From assembly GCA_019509785.1 (NCBI GenBank), contig JAEKLQ010000052.1, forward strand, positions 24,280-88,279: 64,000 nucleotides of DNA, read 5' to 3'. Position numbers and translations under genes: made by a program. The notes beneath the pieces are model-generated. The model was not told the origin of the DNA. It saw nothing but the letters and a program-made list of their open reading frames with translations, and ran no database searches. Positions 36,072-44,993 of the stretch are shown in pieces. Position 1 is the first letter of the stretch. Each line of letters opens with the position of its first letter. The stretch comes from Fibrobacterota bacterium (lineage in GTDB: Bacteria > Fibrobacterota > Fibrobacteria > UBA11236).

Positions 36072-37376
36072 ATGAAGAACCTGCTCACCCAAATCGGCTC
36101 CCTGCCGATCCCGCAACTGGCGCAACGATTCGGGACCCCCGTATTCCTCTACGAGCGCGAAGTGATCGAGAAGCGCATCGCCGAGCTCAAGGCTTTCGAG
36201 GTCATCCGCTTCGCCCAGAAGGCATGCTCCAATATCGCCATCCTGGCGCTCATGAAGAAGAACGGGGTAGCGGTCGATGCGGTCTCCGCCGGAGAAATCT
36301 ACCGCGCCCTCAAGGTCGGCTACACTGGAGGCTCCCAATTAGCGCAATCCGCCGCAGGCGGATTGCAAGGCGCCGCGAATGCGGCGCCCTCCATCGTATT
36401 CACCGCCGATCTTTTCGACGAAGACGCCTTGCGGCTCATCCGCGAGCATAAGATCCCCGTCAACGTGGGTTCGCCGGACATGATCGCGCAATTGGGCCGG
36501 GCCTGTCCCGGCGCGGAAGTCACCCTGCGCATCAATCCCGGTTTCGGCCATGGGCATTCGCGCAAGGTGAATACCGGCGGCAATTATTCCAAGCACGGGA
36601 TTTGGCATACCGAAGTGGAAGAATGCCTGCGCTTGGGCGAAGCCGCCGGCGTCAACATCCACGGGCTCCACATGCATATCGGCTCGGGCAGCGATTACCA
36701 CCATCTCGCCACCGTATGCGATGCCATGGTGAAGACCGCCAAGCGCATGGGCCCGCGTCTCAAGGTCATCAGCGCGGGAGGCGGACTGCCCATCCCTTAC
36801 CATAAGGACCAGGCCCGCATCGACATCGCCGCCTACCATGGCCTTTGGGACAAGGCCCGTAAGGCCATCGAACGCGAGATTGGCCACGTCGTTTCCCTGG
36901 AAGTGGAGCCCGGGCGTTACCTGGTGGCGGAGTCGTGCTCGCTGCTGACCCAGATCCGTTCCGTGAAGAACACCGGCGGCAACGTATTCTATCTGGTGGA
37001 CGCCGGCTTCGACACCCTGATCCGGCCCGCCATGTACGGGGCCTACCATGAGATCTCCATCTGCACCGCCGACGGCCGCGTTCCGGAAGTGGCCCAGGAC
37101 GTCATCGTGGCGGGGCCCCTCTGCGAATCGGGCGACGTGTTCACCCAGGAAGAAGGCGGCGTCGTCACCACCCGCAAGCTCCCCGAAGCCGCGGTCGGCG
37201 ATTACCTGATCCTGCACGATGCCGGCGCTTACGGCGCGGCCATGTCCTCCAATTACAATACGCGCAAGCTGGCCCCCGAAGTCCTGATCCACGGCGATAG
37301 CGCCGAAATCATCCGCGAGCGGCAGACCTTCGAGGCCATCCTCCAGTTCGAACGCATCCCCGCCGGCCTGGCCTAA
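36072..37376 (+). CDS. lysA: Diaminopimelate decarboxylase
   Basis: A 434-residue fold-III PLP enzyme making lysine from meso-DAP. PLP-binding Lys50 is in RFAQKACSN. HGLHMHIGSGSDY, VISAGGGLPIPY, EVEPGRYLVAESC and the active-site Cys motif PLCESGDVF follow in the expected order. Residues 88-106 are an unusual Ser/Gln/Ala/Gly-rich insertion encoded by two adjacent DNA palindromes. GGAGG lies upstream with TATCTT as a likely -10, and a strong terminator follows. Confidence 0.94.
   Translation: MKNLLTQIGSLPIPQLAQRFGTPVFLYEREVIEKRIAELKAFEVIRFAQKACSNIAILALMKKNGVAVDAVSAGEIYRALKVGYTGGSQLAQSAAGGLQGAANAAPSIVFTADLFDEDALRLIREHKIPVNVGSPDMIAQLGRACPGAEVTLRINPGFGHGHSRKVNTGGNYSKHGIWHTEVEECLRLGEAAGVNIHGLHMHIGSGSDYHHLATVCDAMVKTAKRMGPRLKVISAGGGLPIPYHKDQARIDIAAYHGLWDKARKAIEREIGHVVSLEVEPGRYLVAESCSLLTQIRSVKNTGGNVFYLVDAGFDTLIRPAMYGAYHEISICTADGRVPEVAQDVIVAGPLCESGDVFTQEEGGVVTTRKLPEAAVGDYLILHDAGAYGAAMSSNYNTRKLAPEVLIHGDSAEIIRERQTFEAILQFERIPAGLA
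36344..36388. repeat. Double palindrome inserted in frame in lysA
   Basis: GCAATCCGCC/GGCGGATTGC (36344-36366, 3-nt loop) is followed 2 nt later by GGCGCCGC/GCGGCGCC (36369-36388, GAAT loop). Both stems are perfect. Together they encode most of a low-complexity insertion in LysA. The form resembles palindromic elements that colonise coding sequence in other bacteria. Confidence 0.7.
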
Positions 37377-37430
37377 TCGGCTCCCGGATTTCGGGCGCCG
37401 CCGTCGTACTCTAAAGCGCCGCCGGCGCTA

Positions 37431-37460
37431 CCCAGGGGGCGAACCGCCCCGGGTTTTTTT
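37431..37460 (+). terminator. Intrinsic terminator of lysA
   Basis: GGGGCG (37436-37441) pairs with CGCCCC (37445-37450), reinforced by outer CCC/GGG, and runs into seven Ts (37454-37460). Confidence 0.85.
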
Positions 37461-37519
37461 CCGCCACCGGTTTCCACGGCATTTATTTTCCCCTTGGGCA
37501 TACCTTCCCGCGGAGGCTT

Positions 37520-38851
37520 ATGCGGAACCTCGATTGGCGAAAGCTCGATTTCGCGGCCTGCGCTTGCATCGCCGCCCTCCTTTGCTGGTCCGGATGCGAT
37601 AACCCATTCACGACGACTGGGAGCACGGGGAACTTGCCCGCCGATACGGGCGCGGGAACCCTCCATCCTCCTCCGGACTCCGCCGATACCGGGGTTTCCG
37701 TGCGCCCCGCGGATACCATGACAACGCCCGTGGGATTGGATTCCGGATTTGTCGCGGGGGGCGGCATCCGCGCGGTGCCGGTTTTCGATAAGGCCAAGGT
37801 CCCCCTTTCCAATCCGGTCTGGTTCGGGGCGCTCCCGGGCCGGGCCGATGCCTATGTAGCCCTGGAAGAGTATTCGGGGACGGTGGTCCTGATCAGCCGG
37901 ACCGATACGGGCTGGGCCCGGTCGGAATTCCTCAAGCTCCCGGTGCGGGGCGATGGGGAGATGGGGCTGCTCGGCATCGCCTTCCATCCCCGCTTCACGG
38001 AAAACCGGAAGTATTACCTGCATTACGTTCCGAAGAGCGGCGACCTGGCCACCGTCATCGAAGAGCGCGAGGCCGATGCCACTCTGCTCAAGGACTCCGG
38101 CAAACCGGGACGCCTGGTCCTCAAGAACGTGCAGCCGCCGCACCCGAACCATAAATCGGCCTTGCCCATCTTCGGGCCCAAGGACGGTTACCTGTACGTC
38201 GCGACCGGGGACGGCGCGAACACCAACTCGGCCCAAGATCGATCGCAACTGTTGGGGAAGATCCTCCGCATTGACGTCAACGCGCCCGATTCCTTCCGGG
38301 TCCCCGCGGACAATCCCTTCGTGGGGCAAACGGGCACGCGTCCGGAGATCTGGGCCCTGGGGGTGCGCAACCCCTGGCGGTGGAGCTTCGATGCGGCCAC
38401 GGGCGATATGTGGATCGGGGACGTGGGCGAGGACGTGCGGGAGGAGATCGATATCGCGCATGCGGGCGATAACCTGGGTTGGGGATGGATGGAGGGGAAT
38501 TCCTGCCATCAGTCGGACAGTTGCCATGCCGCCTTCCAGGCTCCCCTGATCGATTTCACCCGCGACCAACTGACCGTCATCATCGGCGGATACGTGTACC
38601 GCGGGGATCCGGCTTCCCCGTGGTACGGCGCCTATTTCTTCGCCGATTTCGCCGGCCATACCCTGTGGTCCCTGCGCCGCGGCTCCGACGGCAAGCCTAC
38701 CGATGCGAAAAAACTCCTGACCCTGCCCGCCTCCCCGTCCTCCTTCGGGACGGACGGGGCCGGGAACCTGTACGTGGTCGGCTACTCGAACGGGGTCATT
38801 TACCGATTGGAAGCCGATGCGGGCCCCGCTCCGGGCCGGGGACGCCTTTAA
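37520..38851 (+). CDS. PQQ-type sugar dehydrogenase (GSDH) lipoprotein
   Basis: A 443-residue protein with a lipoprotein signal (LLCWSGC) and a low-complexity Thr/Asp/Pro linker to about residue 80. The rest is a six-bladed glucose/sorbosone dehydrogenase propeller: GLLGIAFHPRFTENRKYYLHY, PNHKSALPIFGPKDGYLYVATGDG, WALGVRNPWRWSFDAATGDMWIGDVGED, VYRGDPASPWYGAYFFADF. These oxidise sugars using PQQ at the cell surface, though many family members have unproven substrates. GGAGG precedes the ATG. Confidence 0.87.
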   Translation: MRNLDWRKLDFAACACIAALLCWSGCDNPFTTTGSTGNLPADTGAGTLHPPPDSADTGVSVRPADTMTTPVGLDSGFVAGGGIRAVPVFDKAKVPLSNPVWFGALPGRADAYVALEEYSGTVVLISRTDTGWARSEFLKLPVRGDGEMGLLGIAFHPRFTENRKYYLHYVPKSGDLATVIEEREADATLLKDSGKPGRLVLKNVQPPHPNHKSALPIFGPKDGYLYVATGDGANTNSAQDRSQLLGKILRIDVNAPDSFRVPADNPFVGQTGTRPEIWALGVRNPWRWSFDAATGDMWIGDVGEDVREEIDIAHAGDNLGWGWMEGNSCHQSDSCHAAFQAPLIDFTRDQLTVIIGGYVYRGDPASPWYGAYFFADFAGHTLWSLRRGSDGKPTDAKKLLTLPASPSSFGTDGAGNLYVVGYSNGVIYRLEADAGPAPGRGRL

Positions 38852-39156
38852 GCGAACCGGTAGCCAGGTCCTTCTCCGTACCGCCCGAGGTCCGCGGAGA
38901 CCTAGGTATCGCGCATGTTACCCCTGGGTATCACCTATGTTCCCCAAAGCGGAGGTAGCATCCGGGTTTCCCGATTGGCGGAATCCGCGTATCACCTCGC
39001 GCGAATACCATCCTATCCGCCAGCGCGCAAGCCTTTTCCGCCGTTTGCGGAATTCGAGGGCGACAAGCTGAAATCCGGGCGATTGAGCGGGGAATTCCGG
39101 GATGCGAGGTCGGAATAGGAACGGGATCCGGCCGCCCGGAGAGCTGCCGACGGAGA
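38852..39156. other. Gene-free stretch
   Basis: About 305 bp between the GSDH gene and a small membrane protein. No frame with a ribosome site, no clear terminator and no repeat were found. Confidence 0.4.
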
Positions 39157-39597
39157 ATGGGGATGATTATTCCCGCGCTGGAATCCCGCGATGCCCTTAT
39201 TATATGCCCCATGCTCACCTTGGCTTTCGCCTTCGCTGCCTTGAGCCTGCTCCTCGCCGGGAGTTTCTTCCGCAAATACCAACATCGGGTCCGCATGGAG
39301 ACCCTGAACGCTTTGCGGTACCATCGCATCGCCGACTATCTCGGACGTCCCATCCCGCTGGCCTTCGAATACCGCCCCGACGGCGGCCCGGCCACTCCGG
39401 TGAATGTCGACGTGGACGAAATCTACCACTACGGGCGGGATTATTTCCTCAAGGGGCACGAGCCCGAGGGCAAGCGCAGCCAGGTTTTCAGATGGGATCG
39501 CGTCTCCCGCCCGCGCGTGCGGCACGGGGACCGCGATTTGTCATCCCTCGATGAACTATTCCAAGCCGCGGGCGGGCAGGCCCGGGCCGCGGCCTGA
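39157..39597 (+). CDS. Membrane-anchored hypothetical protein with WYL-like region
   Basis: A product of up to 146 residues. A membrane helix (MLTLAFAFAALSLLLAGSFF) is followed by a soluble part whose strand pattern (IPLAFEYRPDGG, DEIYHYGRDYFLKG, QVFRWDRVSRPRV) loosely follows the WYL/PafB sensor domain. WYL domains normally sit on DNA-binding proteins, so membrane anchoring would be unusual and the match is weak. ATG 39211 is an alternative start, placing the helix at the very N-terminus. Confidence 0.6.
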   Translation: MGMIIPALESRDALIICPMLTLAFAFAALSLLLAGSFFRKYQHRVRMETLNALRYHRIADYLGRPIPLAFEYRPDGGPATPVNVDVDEIYHYGRDYFLKGHEPEGKRSQVFRWDRVSRPRVRHGDRDLSSLDELFQAAGGQARAAA

Positions 39598-39813
39598 AGG
39601 AGGTTTCCCCAGGTATTCTGCGTGTTACGTCGGACCGGGCCGGTGCCACTACTGGCCAAAAAGCCCGGCCAATGCTTGACAAACCGGAAAGCCGACGGCG
39701 AAACCGCGGCGCTTCCGGAATCTTCGGGACAGGAACGGTCTTTGCTTCACTTCCAATTGGCGCCCAACGGCGTCGGCCGGCCCGGCGAAAACGGCCCCGG
39801 CCTAGGAGGTCCC

Positions 39814-40008
39814 ATGGAACGGGAAAACGAAGAACTCTGGCGGGCCCTGCTTTCCAATCGGAGACTCCGTTCGCGCTTGATCCGCGATCTCGAGGTACAG
39901 TCCATTACCAGCCGGTCGGCGGAAGATCTCGCCTACCGCCGCCGCGATGAGGAACTGGTAGCCCGTAAGGAGTATTCCGGTCAGAATTCCGCCGCTACGC
40001 TGATGTGA
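39814..40008 (+). CDS. Small charged hypothetical protein
   Basis: A 64-residue product rich in Arg, Glu and Leu (MERENEELWRALLSNRRLRS) and predicted helical. Expression is supported by CTAGGAGG spaced 5 nt before ATG 39814. It overlaps the convergent beta-barrel gene tail to tail by 28 bp. No family recognised. Confidence 0.6.
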   Translation: MERENEELWRALLSNRRLRSRLIRDLEVQSITSRSAEDLAYRRRDEELVARKEYSGQNSAATLM

Positions 40009-41801
40009 TACGCCAGATCGCCGGCGATGCCGTCCGGCGTCCAAGGTAGGCGCAGTTTCTGCTCAATCCATAATCCTTTTCCGCCCAGCCAGCTTTGCCG
40101 CAGGTCCACCCGTTGCGCGCGGCCCGGCCGGCGTGCATCCGCCGCGGACCAGGCCACCGTCCAGATCGCGCCCCGCCAACGGCCTTGAGGCCCGCGGGAC
40201 AGGGACAGGTCCAAGGGCATAGGACGCGATCCCGAGTAATCGGGAGCGCGACGGGACAATACCGCCGCGGCCCCCCAAAACCCCTGCCGCCATTCCAAAC
40301 CCAGGCCCCACCCCCCGGCCGGCGGGGCCCCGCTCCCGGGCTTTCGCCATGCCAAGCCTCCGCCCAAGGTCCAGGTGAAAGGCCCGTAGGCCTGGATCAG
40401 GAAGGCTTCGCCCCGTCCCGCGTCCAGGCCGGCCTCCGAAGCCTCCGCGTCCGCGCCGGCCCCGGCCCAATCCGCGGCGGCCGAAGCGCGCAGCCCGGCC
40501 GCGTAATCTCCGTACCGGGCCAGGGGAAAAGAGGATTCGGCCCGCGCCCCGCCCGCGCCGGGCGCTTCCATGGCCCATCCGCCCACCGTATCGCGCAAGC
40601 TACCCCGGGGAGACTGCAGGGGATCGGCCCATTCCCGGAACGCTTGACGTAGACGCAACCGACCGCTGGCCGCCACGGGATCGGCGGCGGTATTGCGACC
40701 GGTAATCCAATCGTGTATCGCGGCGTGATTCGCATCGTGATTCGCATAGCGATTCGCATCTTGAAAGGAGGTATCCTGCGCGTTCCGGAAGGACAAGGCG
40801 GCTTCCGCGTAGGCCCCGAAGCGCCGGAACCGATCCCGGGACGGGCCGGCCGAGATCGCCGCCGCGGCCTTCCCCGACCAGTCCCCCGCCCGCGCCGCCG
40901 CTTGCGTTCCCGCCACCTCGAGCCAGGTCGCGGGAGCCCCACCCGTTTCCAGCCGTAAGGCCATGACCTGCGCCCGCAGATCCGGGCCTTCGTCCCGGGC
41001 ATGGGCCAAGCCCGCGGCCACGAGCCCCGCATCCCTCCTCGGAGTAACCGCGAGGTTACCCTGGAGGGGCGCTCCGGCGAGCCGGTTCCACGCGCCGGCA
41101 GCCTGCGCGCGCCAAGGCCCGGAACGTCCCGAAAAAGCCAAGCCGTCCAGGCCCGGATATCCCGAGGCCAAGGGCCCGGAAATTCCGGAGGAACCGCCTT
41201 CGCCGGCATAGTCGCCGTTCCCGGCCACGCAGGCGATACGGGTGGGTTCCAGGAACCGGCCCAGGTGGCCGGCTTGCGCCGTGAAGCCGCCGATGCCGAT
41301 GCGGGCGGATCGCCGCCGCAATTCCCCGCCTTGCCCCGAAACCTCCAGAGCCGCACCGGCATCCCGGCCCTTGGCCGACCATCGCGTCGGGGCCGGGCCG
41401 TCTTCCCGGGGGCGGGCCGATTGGGAGGCGGATAGATCAAGCGCGGGTCCTCCGTGCGCCCGCCGGTCGAGGCGGCCATCGCTGACACGGGATCTTTCCC
41501 CGGAAGCTTCCGGGCAGACGGAGCGTAGGCTTTCTTCCCAAGCGGGATCCTCGTCGGCCCCGCCGTCGGCTTCGCCGCCTTCCAGCCACTCCTCGCAGCC
41601 GCCTTCCGGATCCGCATCCAGCATCCGCAACGCTTCCTGGTAGGCGTCTTCGCCGCCTCGCCCGGATGCCATATGGTCCCGCAAGGCTTCCAGCAAAGCC
41701 TCTCCCTCCGGCCCGTAGGCCCGCACGGGCGCGATACCCGCCAGCCCCGTTAAAGCAAGGGCGCGGACCCAGTTTTTTGGGGATTTCGGGAAGGAATGCA
41801 A
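39981..41801 (-). CDS. Predicted outer-membrane beta-barrel protein
   Basis: A 606-residue protein starting at TTG 41801 with AAGGGG upstream, and a short signal (ALALTGLAGIAPVRA). Residues about 30-100 are helical and acidic. The remainder is a Gly/Ala/Trp-rich beta pattern (WTLGGGLAWRKPGSG; GAIWTVAWSAADARR) ending HISVAAEF with terminal Phe, the signature of an outer-membrane barrel. Three 12-nt in-frame repeats lie inside. No family recognised. Confidence 0.68.
   Translation of the reverse strand: MHSFPKSPKNWVRALALTGLAGIAPVRAYGPEGEALLEALRDHMASGRGGEDAYQEALRMLDADPEGGCEEWLEGGEADGGADEDPAWEESLRSVCPEASGERSRVSDGRLDRRAHGGPALDLSASQSARPREDGPAPTRWSAKGRDAGAALEVSGQGGELRRRSARIGIGGFTAQAGHLGRFLEPTRIACVAGNGDYAGEGGSSGISGPLASGYPGLDGLAFSGRSGPWRAQAAGAWNRLAGAPLQGNLAVTPRRDAGLVAAGLAHARDEGPDLRAQVMALRLETGGAPATWLEVAGTQAAARAGDWSGKAAAAISAGPSRDRFRRFGAYAEAALSFRNAQDTSFQDANRYANHDANHAAIHDWITGRNTAADPVAASGRLRLRQAFREWADPLQSPRGSLRDTVGGWAMEAPGAGGARAESSFPLARYGDYAAGLRASAAADWAGAGADAEASEAGLDAGRGEAFLIQAYGPFTWTLGGGLAWRKPGSGAPPAGGWGLGLEWRQGFWGAAAVLSRRAPDYSGSRPMPLDLSLSRGPQGRWRGAIWTVAWSAADARRPGRAQRVDLRQSWLGGKGLWIEQKLRLPWTPDGIAGDLAYHISVAAEF
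40725..40760. repeat. Three 12-nt tandem repeats inside the beta-barrel gene
   Basis: GTGATTCGCATC, GTGATTCGCATA and GCGATTCGCATC follow head to tail, encoding YANHDANH-type residues on the minus strand. Copy changes would be in frame and probably alter a surface loop. Confidence 0.7.
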
Positions 41802-41885
41802 AACTTGCCCCTTTTGCGGTCCAGCCGCTATGATGGAGAAAACCTAAGGATCGGCCGCCCGCGTGGCCGGGATGCCAATCACGCT

Positions 41886-43220
41886 ATGCCGAAGATCTTC
41901 GCCACATTGCGATTCCAGTTGCCCGCCGTCGTGTTGGGCGTGTTCGTGGGCATCCTTTTCCTGCTGATGTTGTTTTTCCATGAAATGACCATCATCCTCG
42001 TTAAGACGCGGCAATTGGCCGAATCGGCCGAGGTGAACGACCGCGTATCCAGCTGGATCAATACCCTCTCCGCGAGCGCGCGGGAGAGGACCAAGCTCAT
42101 GTCCCTGGGGAACGAAAGCTACCTGCGTTCGTTCCAGGTGACGTTGAACGAAGCCAGCGATATCTATCGGGAGATCGAAAACATCGGGCCGGATACCCTG
42201 GCGGGTTCCACCCGGCAGCTGCATGAGCTCCACGACAAGCACCTGGAGTACATGGAACTGCTGGACGGCTTCGCCAAGGACCAGGCCATCCGGCGCATGA
42301 CTGCGCGCGCCGATTCGGCCCGGACCGCGGCGGCGGCCGTTAGCGCGCCATCCCGTTCCCAAGCCGGGATGGAAGGGATTAAGCGCGGCGGAAAACACGC
42401 GAAGGCTTCCCGGATCGCCTCGCGGCCGGCCCGGGTGCGCGGGGGGGCCAAGGGGACCCCCTCGCCCATGCGGGCGACCGCGTCGTCCTTTCGAGGGCGC
42501 TCCGCTTCCAAGCGGGCGGCCCTGGCGCCTTCCGAACCGCCCAAGCAGGTCGAGTTGGACTCGGCGACCAACGAGACCTTCAAGAACTACGAGCAGGTGC
42601 TGCGCGAAGGCCTGTCGGCGGCCCAGGAGCTGATGCGCGGGGAGCGCAAGGATAAGCTACTGAGCCTGCGCAACAGCTTGGGCCGCGCTAAGGACCGCCT
42701 TATCTATTCCCTGCTGCTGTTGCTGGCCATCGTAGGTTACGTGGCCGTCATCCTGAAATGGAAAATCCTCGATCCCATGGGCAAGCTCAAGCAGGGGGCG
42801 ATGGAGATCGGCAAGGGATCGTTGGGCTACCAGGTGAACGTGACTTCGCGCAACGAGATGGGGGAACTGGCGGAAGTCTTCAACCACATGTCCCTCCAGC
42901 TCGATCAAAAGCGCAATGCCGAGGTGCGGCTCAGGCGCCTGGAGGCCATCGAGCAGATCGTGCGGAGCGTCAACCACGAAATCAACAACCCGCTCATGAT
43001 CATCAGCGGCAATGCGGAGTTCCTGCTGGCCGTGCTGGAGAACGCCGACGACAACCTGCGCTCCAAGCTGGATTCCATCATCGCCGAGGTGCGCCGCATC
43101 TTCCTGGTGACCCAGCGCCTGAAGGAGATCCGGGAGCCGATAACGCAAGACTATATCGGCGATAAGGACCAGATGATCGATCTGGCGCGGGCCAGCCAGG
43201 TGCGGCCGAGGGAACAATGA
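41886..43220 (+). CDS. HAMP-DHp sensor-kinase-like protein lacking the ATPase domain
   Basis: A 444-residue protein. TM1 lies at about 11-38. A periplasmic domain of about 230 residues contains a long basic, Ser/Ala/Arg-rich insert (near residues 140-220). TM2 (about 272-293, LIYSLLLLLAIVGYVAVIL) leads into HAMP and a DHp helix with the phosphoacceptor motif VNHEINNPL (His364). Only 80 residues follow, and none of the N, G1 or G2 boxes of a HATPase domain is present. The gene ends by ATGA overlap with a lipoprotein gene, so it is not obviously a broken copy. The start at ATG 41886 gives a sensible TM1. Confidence 0.82.
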   Translation: MPKIFATLRFQLPAVVLGVFVGILFLLMLFFHEMTIILVKTRQLAESAEVNDRVSSWINTLSASARERTKLMSLGNESYLRSFQVTLNEASDIYREIENIGPDTLAGSTRQLHELHDKHLEYMELLDGFAKDQAIRRMTARADSARTAAAAVSAPSRSQAGMEGIKRGGKHAKASRIASRPARVRGGAKGTPSPMRATASSFRGRSASKRAALAPSEPPKQVELDSATNETFKNYEQVLREGLSAAQELMRGERKDKLLSLRNSLGRAKDRLIYSLLLLLAIVGYVAVILKWKILDPMGKLKQGAMEIGKGSLGYQVNVTSRNEMGELAEVFNHMSLQLDQKRNAEVRLRRLEAIEQIVRSVNHEINNPLMIISGNAEFLLAVLENADDNLRSKLDSIIAEVRRIFLVTQRLKEIREPITQDYIGDKDQMIDLARASQVRPREQ

Positions 43221-43777
43221 TGCGCCGTCTGCCTCACCGTTTCCTCTGGGCCCTCCCTTTATCCGCGGCGCTTCTGGCCGCTTGCGCCACCGCCCCGGCG
43301 ACGGGCCCCGTCGGGGATTCCGCGCCGCCCTCGCTCGATCGCGCCCTGGCGCGCACGGCCGCCAAGGGCGAATGGGAGAAAGCCTTGCGCATGGCCGACA
43401 GCGCCTTCGCTACCGGCAAGACGTCCGATCGCGAGGCCGCCGCGTATTGGAAAGTGGTGGCCTGGCTGTATCGCGATCAACCCGAATCGGCCCAGGCCTT
43501 GTTGGAAGCCTCGCAGGGCAAATGGGCGCCGGGGCCCCGCAAGGTGCACGCCATGCTGCTCTTGAAGCTGGTGCGGGAATCCTGCGCAGCCCATGCCCTG
43601 GCCCGCGCGCGCCCGGAAGAAGCCGAAGCGAAGCCGGTAGCTTCGGATCGGGTCTTGCAGGAACGGGTGGAATCCCTGGAAAGGGAAAGCACCGATTTAC
43701 GCACGGAGAACCAGCGTCTCGAGACCGAAAAGCAAAAGTACCAGAAGCTGCTGAAGGACCTGGAGACGATTCGGTAA
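43217..43777 (+). CDS. Coiled-coil lipoprotein partner of the kinase-like protein
   Basis: A 186-residue lipoprotein (LLAAC) with a TPR-like helical middle (EKALRMADSAFATGKTSD) and a C-terminal coiled coil (LQERVESLERESTDLRTENQ). Its layout and its place right after a sensor-kinase gene recall QseG/YfhG, the outer-membrane lipoprotein of the GlrK/QseE system, but sequence identity to QseG was not established. It is translationally coupled to the upstream gene. Confidence 0.72.
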   Translation: MMRRLPHRFLWALPLSAALLAACATAPATGPVGDSAPPSLDRALARTAAKGEWEKALRMADSAFATGKTSDREAAAYWKVVAWLYRDQPESAQALLEASQGKWAPGPRKVHAMLLLKLVRESCAAHALARARPEEAEAKPVASDRVLQERVESLERESTDLRTENQRLETEKQKYQKLLKDLETIR

Positions 43778-43856
43778 GGGCTCCGGGCGGTCTTCCGCGC
43801 CGTCCCGGGAGGGCGACCCCTGCATTTTCCCGGCCTCTGATCTAGATTGTCCCCCG

Positions 43857-44984
43857 ATGGACGACATCCGCAAAGACCTCTTCCGCTCCTTGCACCGCCT
43901 GGTCGTGAAGGTGGGCACCAAGATCCTCGTGGACGAGGACAACGCTATTTCCAAAGAGCTCGATCATCTGGCCGGGCAAATCTCCCTCTTGCATGATGGC
44001 GGGTACGCCGTGGTGCTCGTGACCTCCGGAGCCGTTGGCGTGGGCATGGGGGCCCTCGGTTACGCTTCGCGTCCGCAGGAGTTGCCCGAGAAGCAGGCCT
44101 GCGCCGCCATCGGCCAGATCCGCCTGATGCATATGTATTCCGAATCCTTCGCGCGCCGGGGGAAGACGGTGGCCCAGATCCTCCTCTCCGGGGACGATTT
44201 CCGCGACCGCACCCGCTTCAACAACATCCGCAAGACCGTAGGGACCCTGCTCGACAAGGGCGTCATCCCCATCATCAACGAGAACGACACCATCACCACG
44301 GAAGAGATCAAGGTCGGCGATAACGACAAGTTGAGCGCGGACGTGGCCCATTTCCTGGAAGCCGATCTTCTGATCATCCTTTCGGACGAAGCGGGGCTCT
44401 ACACGAAGAACCCCAAGTCCCATCCCGACGCGGAAGCCATCGCCGTGGTCCCGCGCATCACGGCGGACATCCTGAAACTGGCCGAGGAAAAGCCGGGATC
44501 GAAAGTGAGCGTCGGGGGCATGAAGGCCAAGCTTCTCGCAATCCGGCAAGCCGCGGAGGCGGGCACGCCCGCGGTCCTGACCCGCGGCCATGGGGCCCGT
44601 CTCCTCGACCTGGTCCAGGGCGAGGCCATCGGCACCTTGTTCCTCCCCAATCCCGACAAGATCGGCCGCGACAAGCGCTGGCTGGCCTTCGTGTCCAAGG
44701 CCCGCGGCCAATTGCTTCTCGACGAAGGCGGCGTCCGCGCCATGAAGACGCGCAAGTCCAGCCTGTTGCCGGCGGGCATCCGGGAATGCCGCGGCAATTT
44801 CAAGGCCGGGGACTTCGTGGAGGTATGCGCTCCGGACGGGGAAGTGATCGGGCGGGGGCGGGCGGCCTATGCGGCCTCGGAAGTGCAACTCATCCGCGGG
44901 CAGAAAAGCGCGCGCATCCCGGAACTCTTGGGCCGCAAAGGACCCGACGAGGTGATCCACCGGGATCAGCTCGTGATTTATTGA
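43857..44984 (+). CDS. proB: Glutamate 5-kinase
   Basis: A 375-residue enzyme catalysing the first step of proline synthesis. The amino-acid-kinase domain has VVKVGTKILVDE, LVTSGAVGVGMGALGY, INENDTITTEEIKVGDNDKL and SVGGMKAKLLA. A C-terminal PUA domain (about residues 280-365) is present, as in the longer ProB form that is usually feedback-inhibited. TAGATT just upstream may be the -10. proA follows 300 bp later, with a small gene on the opposite strand between them. Confidence 0.96.
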   Translation: MDDIRKDLFRSLHRLVVKVGTKILVDEDNAISKELDHLAGQISLLHDGGYAVVLVTSGAVGVGMGALGYASRPQELPEKQACAAIGQIRLMHMYSESFARRGKTVAQILLSGDDFRDRTRFNNIRKTVGTLLDKGVIPIINENDTITTEEIKVGDNDKLSADVAHFLEADLLIILSDEAGLYTKNPKSHPDAEAIAVVPRITADILKLAEEKPGSKVSVGGMKAKLLAIRQAAEAGTPAVLTRGHGARLLDLVQGEAIGTLFLPNPDKIGRDKRWLAFVSKARGQLLLDEGGVRAMKTRKSSLLPAGIRECRGNFKAGDFVEVCAPDGEVIGRGRAAYAASEVQLIRGQKSARIPELLGRKGPDEVIHRDQLVIY

Positions 44985-44993
44985 ACGCCTGAT

